This document shows, piece after piece, positions 45,733 through 57,646 of a stretch of 64,000 bases of DNA. Below the pieces are notes generated by a model. It had not been told where the DNA came from and made no database searches. It saw only the letters and a program-made list of their open reading frames with translations. The first letter of the stretch is position 1; each line of letters opens with the position of its first letter. Made by a program: the position numbers and the translations under genes. The DNA comes from Armillaria gallica. Taxonomy: Eukaryota > Basidiomycota > Agaricomycetes > Agaricales > Physalacriaceae. The DNA lies in assembly GCA_037576215.1 (NCBI GenBank), contig JBANDB010000012.1:620001-684000 (forward strand). The letters run 5' to 3'.

Positions 45733-48419
45733 CCTTCAATCCTTCACGAAGAGATTTCTGCGAGTGATGTTTAGTCGAGCAAGAGAGAAAAGAGAGAAGA
45801 ACAAATTGGGAATTAGGCGCCAACGTCAGGTTTTTGAACGCTCAGCGCTCAGGAACGAAACTGTTACAGGGCCATCCAGGATCCTACGCACCTATTCATA
45901 TTAGCGCAGCTAATGCCATCAGGGAAGTTTACATTGACTTTAAGGGCATAGCGTCGGGTAAAGTTCGTGCCTTAATCAGGCTCATTACAAACAGTAACAC
46001 CTGTAGCTGACTTGCCCTAAACACTGCACATGATCATGTCGCGTAAACAAACTGGTAAGTTCAAATATCTAAAGCCAAAGGTAGTATAGACACGGAGCTA
46101 CATCAAACATCAAGATGACAATAGATATGATATAAAGATGGCTTGCATGATACCATTGCTGTGATAAGCAGTCACTAGTCATTCTCCAGCTGCTCACCCG
46201 GGTCCCAGATGTCAGCAGGGGACCCTCGCAAACATTGTGCAAACAGGCAAGGGCCGTCGTAGTTGGTCTACCTATTTATCTACATTCCATGTACACTAAC
46301 AGAAGTAATGAAGTAATGGGGAAATTCGAGGGGAGAACGAATGAACTGTGCTTCCTCGCCTGACAACCGAAGATCCCGACGTCAACTGCACTGTGATGTG
46401 CAAAGCCTGACATTCGAACAACCATTGAAGAGGGGAGTGGGAAGGGGGGGGGGACCGCGGTCGTCCAAATCGCATCTGAGTTCTGTCCAGTGTCCATCTG
46501 ATTGATATCTGGCGCTTAGCGGGTGTTAAGGGCCATTTTGTCCTAACCAATATACATGTAAAACGAATTCGAAACTAGCGATACAGTAATCAGGCGATAT
46601 ACAGGCGAAGTTATGTATCATAATGGTAGGTCCTCTAGTAAGTAATTGCATGGGGGACCAGGGAGGCGTGCGTGCCATCCTTGAAGGAGGAGGAATTTCG
46701 TATCGGGCGAGGGGGAGAGATCATGATTGATAATATATGGCGATTGATTAATCTAAGGAAGGCCATGAACCTCAGCGTCTCCCAGAATACGAAAGCCAAA
46801 AAGCATACCGCGATGGAACACCGATCGACCAGTCAATAGCAGGTAGTAATTCTAGTCCCACATCCGGCTCGTTCCTGGTAGAGATAGCGAATTAGAAAAC
46901 TACTTTAGAGATGACAAGGAAGGACCGCGTACCTCTACATCTGCATCGATTCCACCAGGGAGGTCGGGTACAGGTGCCGCAGACACAAACACGGTGCTCA
47001 CTAAGAAAAAAAGGATCAGCAATCGGGAATCAACAACAACCAGAAAAACGCTCACAAGCAAGGAGCGCAGCTATGAGGGATTTGCACTGCATGGTGATCG
47101 AAAGAACGGTCCAGATAGTGGGCCCTCGCAATAAGTACCTAGGTGGCACACCATAATCGGACAGATGTTTGTGGGGAGGAATAGGATGCGGGGAAACAAA
47201 CGCACTACCATTTTGGAACGATACGAGATCAATCATTGATGGTAACGATCTTGCTAGCTCAAACCTAATCCTCCGGAGCTGATAGCTTCGAAGGTTTAAG
47301 CTAGTTAAGGCTGATTTTGACGTGCGAACTCTCGTGCTTAAGCAACTGCCTGGGACTATCGATAATGTTAACATTATTTGCGATGTCTTTCGGTGAAAAT
47401 CTTAGTTTCAGCAGAATGAGTGGGAAAGGATCTTTGCACGGAAGCGAATGACGACACCACCCTACCAAGCAAACGCCCCGAATGGGTTAAGCTGTTCTAT
47501 TTCGAGATGAGAGCGGTGAAGCTATCGCTCGTTCTTTGGCATAGAAGGCCCATGCAGGGACGAGATAACGAAGGAATAAATGAAGTGCTGCCATAAGATT
47601 ACCCTAGCGGAAGACGTACCCTACTCGAACATAGTAGACAATGATCTCGGCGGACAACAACTCGAATCGAACACATGCAACCGTCGGTATATCAAAAGAC
47701 GGTTGCAGAGGGAAGGAAAGATGGTGCCAATGTTTGATATTGTTGAGCGCTGGACTTTCAGAGGCAAAAAAAAAGAGCCGTCAGGCTGCGAAAGAGACAA
47801 TTTCATTACAAAGTGAAGATGGAAAGAGGAAGGGCATCAGCGCTCACCGCAGCATAATGCAGTTCAGAGCCAATCCCGACCATGTTTCCCACCAAAGACG
47901 AGGAGAATAATCACTTTCTACGGATGACGTTAGCTGGGATTAACTAGACAGCACGTAACAGACCGGGGTCTGTCGTTGCATTATAGCATGCGATGATTAT
48001 ATTCCACAGCCTGCCCATCCGCCTTGACACCCGAGGATGGCATGAGGGTGAGGGAAGTGGACAAGCATGTCAAATTTAAGGGCAGTGTATCAGTGTAAAG
48101 TCAACGCGGTTCACAGGAGACGAGACTATTAGACCCAGAGTCCCATATGCGCCGATCTGTAAGGAGGATGTTGGCACATGTAACGTTGGATCAAGATAAT
48201 TCGCAACAAGTAACAGTCAACGCGGTCTTCCGCGTGTCAGAAATAAGATGCCTATCAGGGCTGGGTCTACGTGAGGGTAACGACGAACCCAGGAAGAAAG
48301 ATGCCCTAACGTAAGAGATGTGATATATTGATATCTGGCGGAGATGTCGCTGTTGAATGAATAGCCCGAAAAAAAGATGTCATGAGCCCTAGCATTCAAT
48401 CCTTGAAAGCAATACCAAC
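45733..48419. other. Intergenic, 2.7 kb without a supportable gene
   Basis: A pyrimidine-rich promoter-like stretch on the minus strand (about 45770-45800) precedes the DUF6535 gene. A run of 10 G lies near 46445. A GAGGATGGCATGA segment near 48030 recurs at 48780, hinting at a partial third copy of the repeat that starts at 48420. ORFs are short and overlapping. Confidence 0.4.
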
Positions 48420-49620
48420 TGTAAGACTGTAATTTTCAGCGAAGAAGATTTTATGATGTGAAGACGAATAGAGAAAGGACATCATGTGTTTCATCGTGCT
48501 GGATGTTTACACTGTACAGTGACCATGAGCGCAAACAAAACAATCAGATGCTCCCGAAGAAGGTAGGAACTGGATTCGAACCAGCAAGGGCACCCAGACC
48601 AGGGTCCTCAACCGTAACACCATCAGACTACAGCAAAGCTACCACAGCTCAGCTCTATCAAGACATCCCTTTGTCGTCCCTGCGTTGTGGAATGGCGTCC
48701 GTGAGCCAGAAGTGTCGATGAGTCGGGGTCACTGGCTAACTTGAAGGTGGGTAGCTTTTCCTATCCGTCCCTACGCCTGAGGATGGCATGAAGGTACAGG
48801 CAGAGGGTAATCCAAGTCTAAGGACATATCATCGGAGACTGATGCGCTTCAAAATGGATGAGACGTACGGACCTTATCGCCAGTGAGCCTGTGGTAGTCC
48901 TGAGCCTTATGTCAATATCCGTTGGTCTATGGGGAATTTAGAACAAAAAAAAGCAAGGCTTTTAGGCGTTGCGTAGAGCGAGATGACTCACGGAAAAGCT
49001 GACCAACGTGAATTCAAGCCAATGTGTACTGAAGGAAGGACGATTACTTCTGAGTACAAGGCGCGCTCGTTCCAGGCAATGAAGCCAATAGAGCTGAAGA
49101 TACAAAATCAGCAAGACGCCGAGGTGAAAGGAATAACATGCGCACCTCGACTGCCGACCCTCCATCACCGGCTACAGTTCCAGCCAGCACGTCAGTACAC
49201 TTCCCTTGAGAGGATCCGCTCGGCCGTTATGGTTACGATTCATAAGGGACAGAGGCAAGAAAGTCGACCTAGACAGCCAAAGTAAGCGATACGCCAGCAT
49301 CGAAAGAACAATGCCCGTGCCTCCATTGCCCGTACTGTCCAACTCCCCGAAAACTAGGTCGTATTCGCTTTAAATGGATACGGCCACGAGTTGTGCGATT
49401 GGTCGACCAACCGAATCCTTCTTGATGTCAAGGAGAACTTGGAATTTGGATAGAGAGTACTTAGAACGGAGACACGGACGTTGACGAAAGCCTCACATAC
49501 AGTAACGCCGGCACTACGGCATGAAGTTTCCCACGGACAAATTCGTGGTACATGTGATCTCAACGCGTCGCAAATTTCAAAATCCTGGCTTGAACGTTTC
49601 TCTGCCAAGTGAGTAGTATC
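48420..49620. repeat. Direct repeat copy 1 with tRNA T-arm-like word
   Basis: This segment is similar throughout, with indels, to 52843-53785 in the same orientation. Shared words: ACTGGATTCGAACCAGCAAG (48569), GACCGTAACACCATCA-like, GGAATGRYGTCCGTGAGCC and ACATGTGATCTCAACGCGTC. CTGGATTCGAACCAG at 48570-48584 is the complement of a tRNA T-arm, and on the minus strand TGATGGTGTTACGG resembles an A box. It may be a tRNA-derived element. Confidence 0.6.
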
Positions 49621-51061
49621 ACAATGTTGTTTCTTCCGTCTGACAACCTAGCCAGAGTCCTGGCATCAGTGCCTGTCATGGGTGCAAGGGCAGGCTTGCG
49701 GATCTACCGTGGTTCATCGACGTATCCTCCGATCGGTTGAGTCTGCAAGTTTACGAGAGTAGCCCTCCATACTTGTCTGGTTATTGCTTCAGTGTCTTCG
49801 CATCCCTCTTATTTGTCAATCTCGTCATCGATACTGCCACGAACGACTGCACTCGGACTATGTTGCTAGATCTGGAAAGTCTGTATTTCTCTCGAAGCAG
49901 CGATCGTTTCTTCCGTCCCAGCTTCCTGCTGTCGACGATGTAGTGCTTTGCCATGCACCCGATTCTACGTTACTCTCGATCTCACTTACTGGAATACTTC
50001 CTGCGTTTTTCTGTTGTAGTGCTTGTCCATTTCGTGTGAAACGAGCGGCACCAATATCTGGCGTCAGTGTTTTATTTCAAAGCTGATCGCAATCCGGTAT
50101 CTCGTCACCTTACGTGTACTGGTCTACCGGTTTACTGGCTGTTTTGTTTGCCGGTCTATCGAGCATTGAGGATTTTAATAGCCTTCCCCAAAATACCAGA
50201 AGTGTAGGTCTTGCCCTGTCTTGCCACGCTTACCGTTTGGCCCTCGTTTCATATAGACCCCGTGTTGTCGTCCCTGCCGACAGATCGAGGTATCTATTTC
50301 GGTACAGGGCCTATCGTTTTCTCATGGTTGCATTTGCTCAGATACGACGAGCCCTGGAGCTGTGACCCAGTCGTACGTCTCCTTGATTCTCCGAGTACAA
50401 ATGTCTGAGGTATACTCGCCGCTCGGAAGACTTGAAGCCGGGATGGATACAGAGATGGCCATCCGCATTCCGGGCTACGGAACTTGTTTGAAACCAACAA
50501 TACCATCAGACGCCGTGGAAAATCAGGAAGATTTACGGTATGACAGGAGAATCCAAGGTTCCTGGTACGCAGCTATATTTAGTCAGGCAAACGCGGCGAA
50601 AATGGGTTGATCGTATATGAAATCTTGACCCAAACTTTTGACCAAAGCAAAACACTTCGGATTCCATTCAATGGTAAAGCCGACATCTTTTGCTGTGGTG
50701 AAAAGACTCTGTCGAGATTTCATCTATATTCCAATCGTTCCTATCGCATTTTGACCGGCGCGAATCAGTCACCTGCCAGGAGTGACAAAGGCCCATGTAC
50801 CTGCTTAGAATTAATTCTGGGGGTGGTTTGAATGACGATCAACACGCCTGGCAGTAATTCTTCTGCTTTCGCCCGGACCGTGGTGCGTGGATTTTCATAA
50901 AGTTAGTTTGATGGAATCAATGCGCTGATCACGGATGAACCGTCGTTTAGCTTAGTTGCCTGCTGACCGCGTGGGTATTCGAGTGTCTTCTTTGGCTGTC
51001 ACTTCGTATATATGTGCAGGTTCTTTCCTATCAGGACCGGTAGAACAACCCCAGACACAAT
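49621..51061. other. Intergenic; no supportable gene
   Basis: Several short plus-strand ORFs (for example 50362-50610) lack recognisable domains or splice partners. It lies between repeat copy 1 and the DUF6534 gene. Confidence 0.4.
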
Positions 51062-52427
51062 ATGGTCAAGTTGCCCGTCCCCCCAGGCTATCCCATAGCG
51101 GAACTGTAAGTTATCGTTGTGGAATAAAGAAGTTGTATGTACTGAATTATCGCATCTCAGGACTGGACCTATGGTTGGTTGTTTTTGCGTCTCAGCCATT
51201 CAATCCCTCACATGACGATTCAGATCGTCGGCCACCTCTTGGACTGGGGACTCTTCGGGACTCTGTCTGTGCAGCTTTGCACGTTAATCATTTCCAAATA
51301 ACATAGTTGCTAATCCATTCTCGTTAGATCTGTATTATCTGGCATTTCCAAAGGACAGAAAGTACACAAAATACCTCGTCTATGGCATCTACATTGTCGA
51401 GATCGTTCAGACGATGTTCGTCACCCACGACGCCTTCGCAGATTTCGGTTATGGCTTCGGGGACCTCATAGCCATCACCGACATGCATTTTAATTGGTTG
51501 ACTGTCCCTATCATGAGTGGTATTGGTACGTGCAGTATCTTCTACTCGCTCTATTACTTATCAAGGTACAGTTGCCTGTGTCGGGCAGGTCTTCTATGGG
51601 TATCGAATCTTCATATTGTCAAAATCTCAAATTATTCCGATATTTGTCACCTGTGTTCGTCGCAATGACTTGTCTCTGTGGCAGTCTGACTCATCTGTCT
51701 ACAGGTTTCCTTGACCAGCACTGTAGCATCTATCGTTACAGGCGTCTATTCTTTCGAAGCAGGTAACATTATTGAACTCAATAAGAGGAAAATTAATATC
51801 GCGGCTGGGGTAAATAACTGGCTAGGTTGGCTAGGTGTCCTATGTTCATTATGCTGATCCATGCATAGATTTGGTTGGGTGCCTCTGCCCTCTGTGACAT
51901 TGTCATCGCTATCTGTATGACGTACTACGTGAGTACTTTCTCTCTTCTAATGATCTTCGTTTGAGGTTGATACTATTTGTGTAGCTCATGCGCAGCAGTA
52001 CCAGTTTCCGTCGCACCCAAATTCTGCTCACAAAGTTAATTCGTCTCACTATTGAGACGGGATCTGTGACAGGTACTCTCTCCATTATCTGCTGTCTTCA
52101 TAAAATTAATGCCGCGTATATTCAGCTGCTGTTGCTCTGGTCGCTGTGACCCTCTTTTTCATTTTCCCTCACCAGACTTTCTACACCACACCCGCCTTGC
52201 TCATACCTAAGCTGTACGCTAACACCGTCTTCATGGTGCTGAATTCGCGAATGCGGATTATGGGCGGACGGGATACTTATACGTCTTCAACTGATATGAG
52301 CATCCCGACAACTATCTTACGGGATACCAGTTCCCAGTCTACAGAAGACACAGGGCGGACGGAAGGACGGGCATCAGATGTTGCGATATCCAAGGAGATA
52401 TCCAACAATGATTGTGAAAGGGGTTGA
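51062..52427 (+). CDS. DUF6534-type seven-transmembrane protein
   Basis: ATG at 51062 begins MVKLPVPPGYPIAEL. Coding pieces in order: TGPM, IVGHLLDWGLFGTLSVQL, LYYLAFPKDRKYTKYLVYGI, FNWLTVPIMSGI, CVGQVFYGYRIFILSKSQII, SLTSTVASIVTGVYSFEAG, IWLGASALCDIVIAICMTYY, then LMRSSTSFRRTQILLTKLIR. The last exon encodes AVALVAVTLFFIFPHQTF and KLYANTVFMVLNSRMRI, the usual C-terminal end of the family, then a Ser/Thr-rich tail to TGA at 52425-52427. Introns are about 45-60 bp. One junction (near 51290-51342) does not fit by a base, so the splice model is approximate. The family is a mushroom-expanded set of plasma-membrane-type 7TM proteins of unknown role. Confidence 0.75.
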
Positions 52428-52842
52428 ATGAATGTCAGTGATCGTGATTCATGCGCTTTATTCAAGCTGATTCCCTCCGAGGACGAATTACGAGATCAAA
52501 GTATCGGCCACACCACGTAACGATGAAAGTATGTCCTTTGAGTAAAAACTATGCTGGAACCCGCCTTAGTTTATTTATCTTATCTGTTGTAATGAAAACC
52601 CATGAATTTCGCATACGGATTCCGCCGATATTCAATGATTTTTTTTTGGGACCGATTAAGGAGCAGTGAGCACCAAGTAGACTCGTAATCGTCTCTCTCT
52701 CACAGCTTGACACCGCAAGCGAGAAAGAATCTTGCTTTCTGCTTGGAACGACTAGGTTGGTCAGATAGATGGCCACTAGTCTACCCACGGTTGATGCGCC
52801 TACATCCGATGATAACGTCCTTAGCCAGGAGAGCCCTTTCAA

Positions 52843-53785
52843 ATAAGACTGCGAATTTCAACGGAGATGATTTTACGATGTGAGGACGAAAAGAGGAAGG
52901 TGATATCACGCGTTTCATTACAGCAGGATGTCAACCAGATCTACACAAGATCTATAGTGGCCAAGAACGCCAACATATTACCTAACAAAAATACGTTGAA
53001 CACCGAAACAGTATGAACTGGATTCGAACCAGCAAGGGCCACACCAGGCCAAGGTTCTTGACCGTAACACCATCACGCTGTAACAAAACTGCCTCAGCTC
53101 AACTTTATCAAGCCACCTCCTATGTTGTCCCTGCGTCGTGGAATGATGTCCGTGAGCCGAAACTCGGAGTGAACACGAGTCGGGATCAGTGGCTAACTTG
53201 ACGGGGGGTAACCTTCCCATCCGTCCCTACGCACCGAGGTACAGGCGGCAGACAAGTGAGCCGATTCTAAGGACATATCATCAGGGACTGATGCGCTTCA
53301 AGAGAGATGAGAAGGACCCTATCGCCTGTAAGCCTTGGATCGATATGCGTTGGTCTGTATGGAATTTGGCATAGAAAAGGCACAGCAGTCAGGCGTTGCA
53401 TAGAGCAAGATGATTCATAAAAACGCTGATAAACGTGTATCAGAGTCACAGTGTATTGAAGGAAAGACGATTACTTGAACTTCTGAAAACAAGGCGCGGT
53501 CATTCCGGATAACGTGGAACGATTGGCGCAACATATGCATGATGATGCCAATAGGCCTGATGATATTTGCCTCAAATTGCCACGACTCGGAGTTTGCAGA
53601 ATCCTTCATAATGTCAAGGAGATCGAATAGAGCGTAGAGCGGAGGCAAGGACGTTGACAAAAAGAGTGACGCCGGGACCATGGTATGCATTTTCCCACGG
53701 GCAAATTCGCGATACATGTGATCTCAACGCGTCGACTCCTCAAATTTCAAAATCCTTTCTTGAACGTGTCATTCGCCTTCTCCAG
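52843..53785. repeat. Direct repeat copy 2
   Basis: This is the partner of 48420-49620. The T-arm-like CTGGATTCGAACCAG is at 53019-53033. This copy is shorter, with deletions in its middle. The pair brackets the DUF6534 gene. Confidence 0.6.
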
Positions 53786-55340
53786 CTTTGTCATGTTCCC
53801 GTCACAGTAGGTATCATATCCCTTCGCACAGTACTGGTCGGAGGCCAGTCACATATTCTAATACTACCTACCTACCTACCTTTTTACTAGAACTTATGAC
53901 ACAACGAAATTGATCCTCACCGCTGCAGGGTAAGGACGTACTCTCTCCATCCGCTGTCCGAGATGCTAACTTTGGTCCTACCCTCGGCTTTTCCTTTTGG
54001 CTCGATCTCCTCGACAACGGCAGAAGTTTCCCGTGGCTGTATAACTTACGGTTGTTCTCACCGCCATGACTGATTTCACTTGGGCTTGACGGCGACTCGG
54101 ACGTCCATGATAGTGCGAACAACTAATTGTACGTGCCTCTTCCTATCCTTCATTCCTGCATGCACTGACTTTTACCAAGAATTGGGAGCATTGATAGGAA
54201 ATTCATCCTGCCTTGCGTCTGGAATTCAGTTTCTTGTAATGAAGCCATGCAATTTAAGCAGATGTATCGTCAAGTTCCAAACCGTCCTTCTTTGCTTCGT
54301 ACCGCAGGATCAAAAAATCACAGATTCGAAGCGCTAGAAACGAAGGGACCCCGAATCGAACGAGATGACGGACCAAGTGAGAGCGTTCCCACTCGTCTAT
54401 AACTCCTTGATTTGTGGACCTAACAAGCGAATTACTAATGAAGAGCACGATTTAAAAGAAAGAAGGACTTCATCCTTCCCAGCAAAAACACACGACTTGA
54501 ACAAGACTCCCATTCGCCTCATTTATTCTTGAGGGCCCGAGCGGTAAGCTATTCTCGGCCTTGAGTCGTTAACGTTAACGTCGAGAGACCACACTCAAGC
54601 CAAAATATGTACCAAAGCAATAGAGCAGGACCTCGAATGGAACGAGGAGGTATTACCACAACTTAATCCGTGCCACTTGGACTTCGACTCGAACCAGCAA
54701 TGCACTCTTTTACACGATGCGCCATGTTCCGTTCCATGACTATGGCGAAAGCAAGTCTTCGGGATCAAATAAAGTGAACATTCGCTAACTGCAGAATCAC
54801 AAAGGTGGTGATCTAGCGTGTACCCTATGTCTGAAGCGGTGGACAAATTGTCGATGGCGAAAATAGTAGCAGTCGTGATACTCATTCATGCGTACAGTAT
54901 ATTATCAGTCAACTCCATAGGAGCTACAGACGGAGATCGTGCTCCTGTCGACACGAGCAGATGAATGACACGAGACGCATGGCACTTGCCACCTGCCAAC
55001 CCTTACATATTGATCTCGCAATACGGAGGCGTCAACGTAGGAAGGACAGCGCATGCACATTCTTTGTGGCAAATGTGAGAGTGAAGCAGAACGTGTCCTT
55101 TCCCATGACAGTTTTCTTCTCTTCTGTCCGAAAAGAAAAGCTGTTCCTTCCCGTTCCTCTTCGCAGGTATTCAACCAGAACATATTCTGGAAAGTGTGAA
55201 TATCAGTGGTGAAAAGCATATGGGGCAGATGGTGAAAAAGCGAACTGGGAGGCGATGACAGAAAGTGTATTTCCAGGATGCGAGTATGAAGCAGCCTTCG
55301 GGTCAAAAACGAATTTTATACACCATAATTCCTCTATGAT
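53786..55340. other. Gene-poor stretch with several tRNA-like relics
   Basis: No gene is seen. T-arm-like words on the minus strand occur at about 54351 (CCGAATCGAACGAG), 54486 (GACTTGAACAAG) and 54684 (GACTCGAACCAGC). The last is preceded on the minus strand by ATGGCGCATCG, an A-box-like word also seen in the element at 62026-62080. Confidence 0.4.
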
Positions 55341-55398
55341 TCCCTCTCGCCGACTTGAACGGCTATTTGACCTGATCTACCAACTCAGCTACGAGGGA
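55341..55398 (-). tRNA. tRNA-like sequence lacking an anticodon arm (likely pseudogene)
   Basis: On the minus strand this 58-nt sequence begins TCCCTCG and ends GAGAGGGA (acceptor-like stem of six pairs). It has a D-arm-like CTGAGTTGGTAGATCAG and a perfect T-arm GCCGTTCAAGTCGGC. Only about 8 nt lie between the D and T arms, so there is no room for an anticodon arm. A functional tRNA is unlikely. Related sequences are at 62903-62995 and near 63548. Confidence 0.45.
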
Positions 55399-55577
55399 AT
55401 AACGATATGCTGAGATTAAAGCCATAGGTTCCAGCGCAGCAGGAGGGGCAATCTAAAAGATATATTCATTGTAATCGACTCAGAGCTCATGCCATGGCGC
55501 GAACTAGAATCAAACAAGCTCTCAAGTGCGGGGTCCCGAAACGCCGTCATGTCACTGTGAAGTGTAAAGGCCGATAT

Positions 55578-55810
55578 ACTATGGTGCTGGTACAGAGACA
55601 AAAATACCCAATACCTGATAATACCCGGTAATACCCGGTAGTACCCGGTAGTACTCGGTAGTACCTGGTAATACCGGGTATTGTGCAGTAGTACCCGGTA
55701 ATCCCCGATATTGGCAGGTTTTATCAGGTATCACTAACCGAGAAAAACCCCTCACCCTCAAATTTTTCAATACCTCCCAATACCTCCCAATACCTCTCAC
55801 TACCGCCTAC
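55578..55810. repeat. 10-bp minisatellite in a dispersed element
   Basis: Ten units of 10 bp (RTACCCGGTA type) fill 55611-55710, then three TACCTCCCAA units fill 55771-55800. Upstream ATGGTGCTGGTACAGAGACAAAAAT resembles the complement of the end at about 61690-61715. The shared word TTGTGCAGTAG occurs here (55681) and at 61441. Confidence 0.75.
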
Positions 55811-55829
55811 CTTGTTTATCTTACCAACT

Positions 55830-56420
55830 CTTGACATAACTCCGTCGGCAATGCCCCCCAGTATCCGGGGTCCGAGGCTACATTCTGCACCGCAACGTCT
55901 TTCCCTCAACGCTGTTGCCATTCCTGACCACCACCTGTCGCCGTACTGCTGTACAGCCCCGTCTATGGCTCTTCTCACTCAACATTGTCGTCAAGCCCTT
56001 ATCGCATTCGTAGTCGGACCTTACGTTTCCCATAGGTGTCGAAATCTCTTCAGATTCTTAATTTTTTCTACCTAAGCTTACACACAAACTTGCTATCTTA
56101 GATGCGCTAGGACACTCGCCCGTCTATCCCGTCTATCCGATATCTCTTCGACTTGTGTCTCAACTGTGAAGAACCGATCCACAATTCCAATGAGAAACTG
56201 CTGCAGAATATATTGTAGGCTTCTCACCAGTAACGGGTGTGCCTTCAGGGCGTTTACGCTTCATCTCCTCAGAATCTTTCTCTGCTTGTCTTTCCCGTGC
56301 CTCTCTTGCACTCCTTAAGATACCACCAATGTCTGCCCCCGAACCTTTCGTATATCTTGTTCCGTTTGCACACTCTCTCCTCTGCAGTCATGTTCTGTAC
56401 CTGCAGTTGATTCTTTCAGC
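55830..56420 (-). CDS. Putative small multi-exon gene, unknown
   Basis: Minus-strand exon-like stretches: ADIGGILRSAREARERQAEK and DSEEMKRKRPEGTPVTG ending at a GTGAGA donor (about 56229), then ETQVEEISDRRDRRASVLA (about 56160-56105), and IDGAVQQYGDRWWSGMATAL (about 55970-55910). They are charged and look coding, but no start or stop is fixed. Probably a transposon-related or orphan gene. Confidence 0.3.
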
Positions 56421-57424
56421 TGATTTCTTCCCGCCAGTCGGCCACAGGTTCTTCATGTTCAGGAACATTGGAATCGGAACAAGTGTAGGAACACTACGTG
56501 GTCAAGTATTATCCGTCTTGCATTCTTCATCTCGCCTCCGTGCGAAATCACTTTTCGAGCGATATTGTGCAGCTGGAAATCCTGTCCTCGATGGTTGGGG
56601 TGGCCGGTGTAGAGCAAGGGAAGGTGGCCGTTCAAACACTGAGCCAACTAGTGCTGTACCGTTCCTGCGTTCGGGCATGGCTGAGGTGCATGGCCAACAT
56701 ACAGTGCAGTGTCGTTGACAGAACTCCTAATGGAGGAAAAGAAAGTTCGATGGGCAGTGATCGCCTAACTTGGATCTCGCCGGCGGCTCCCTGAGCTGCG
56801 AGACTAGATTTGGCATTGAATTGGCCCTGTATGGCAGAATACGTGTACCTTTGCTTCTGAACCAGCTCCCTCTGCCTGTACCGAAACGATCTAACACCTT
56901 GAGACTACGTTCGCGTCTGAGAAATGGGTCAGGCAACGAGGAAAGGAAGGTCAGGGTGATGACACAGACATAACTAGCTCGCAGACAACCCAACTTCGAC
57001 ATCATCATCCTGTGTGCAGGTCTGGAAAAGACTGAGTGAACGAGGAAAGGAAGGGAAGGTGGACAATACGTACCAGAGGCATACATTCTCTCCAGTTCCA
57101 TAACCCCGTACTCTGTCTCCCTCTTCACCTAACAACGGCAAGCAGCAAGAGCCCTTCCCCATTGCATCCTTCTCCCTTGTCTGCGAGATTCGACGATGAG
57201 CTGGATGAGCCTACGGGTGGGTAAGTGGGCATATCTTTGTTTTAAAAAGGCAAGCACCTTCATAGACACAGTATCGATCTTCATGCATCTTCAAGTCACC
57301 GTCTGCAGAAAACAAGTTCAGGAGTCAACGAGAATCAGAGGTCAACTGCTTACCATAGGAAACTAGCCTACGACGCCGAGGGCAGGACGACTCTCAATTT
57401 GAACGGGTCCGGGTTTCATGGTGG

Positions 57425-57646
57425 TTAGTCTTCAAGGCATCGGCAGTACAGCGAATTGTAAAGCTGTTCCACACCGACATCAATGGTGAGCGTCTGGCGG
57501 AGGACATTTGTGGCAGTAGTAGCGTGACAATGCCTCATGAAATAAACCTTCCCATCAAAGAGCACGGCTGCTGCCGGATTCTTGATGTCATGAATCGAGG
57601 TCGGTATGGTCGTACAAGCGAGAGACGAGAGAGAGATGGGAAGCAT
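57425..57646 (-). CDS. Hypothetical 73-aa ORF
   Basis: ATG at 57646 (MLPISLSSLACTTIPTSIHD), then AAAVLFDGKVYFMRHCHATT and EQLYNSLYCRCLED to the stop at 57425. Composition is protein-like, but I know no homologue and no splice partner is evident. Confidence 0.3.
   Translation of the reverse strand: MLPISLSSLACTTIPTSIHDIKNPAAAVLFDGKVYFMRHCHATTATNVLRQTLTIDVGVEQLYNSLYCRCLED

Noticed and set aside
56239..56718. 159-codon plus-strand ORF
   Set aside because: The opposite strand in the same place reads as a charged, coding-like exon ending in a donor site.
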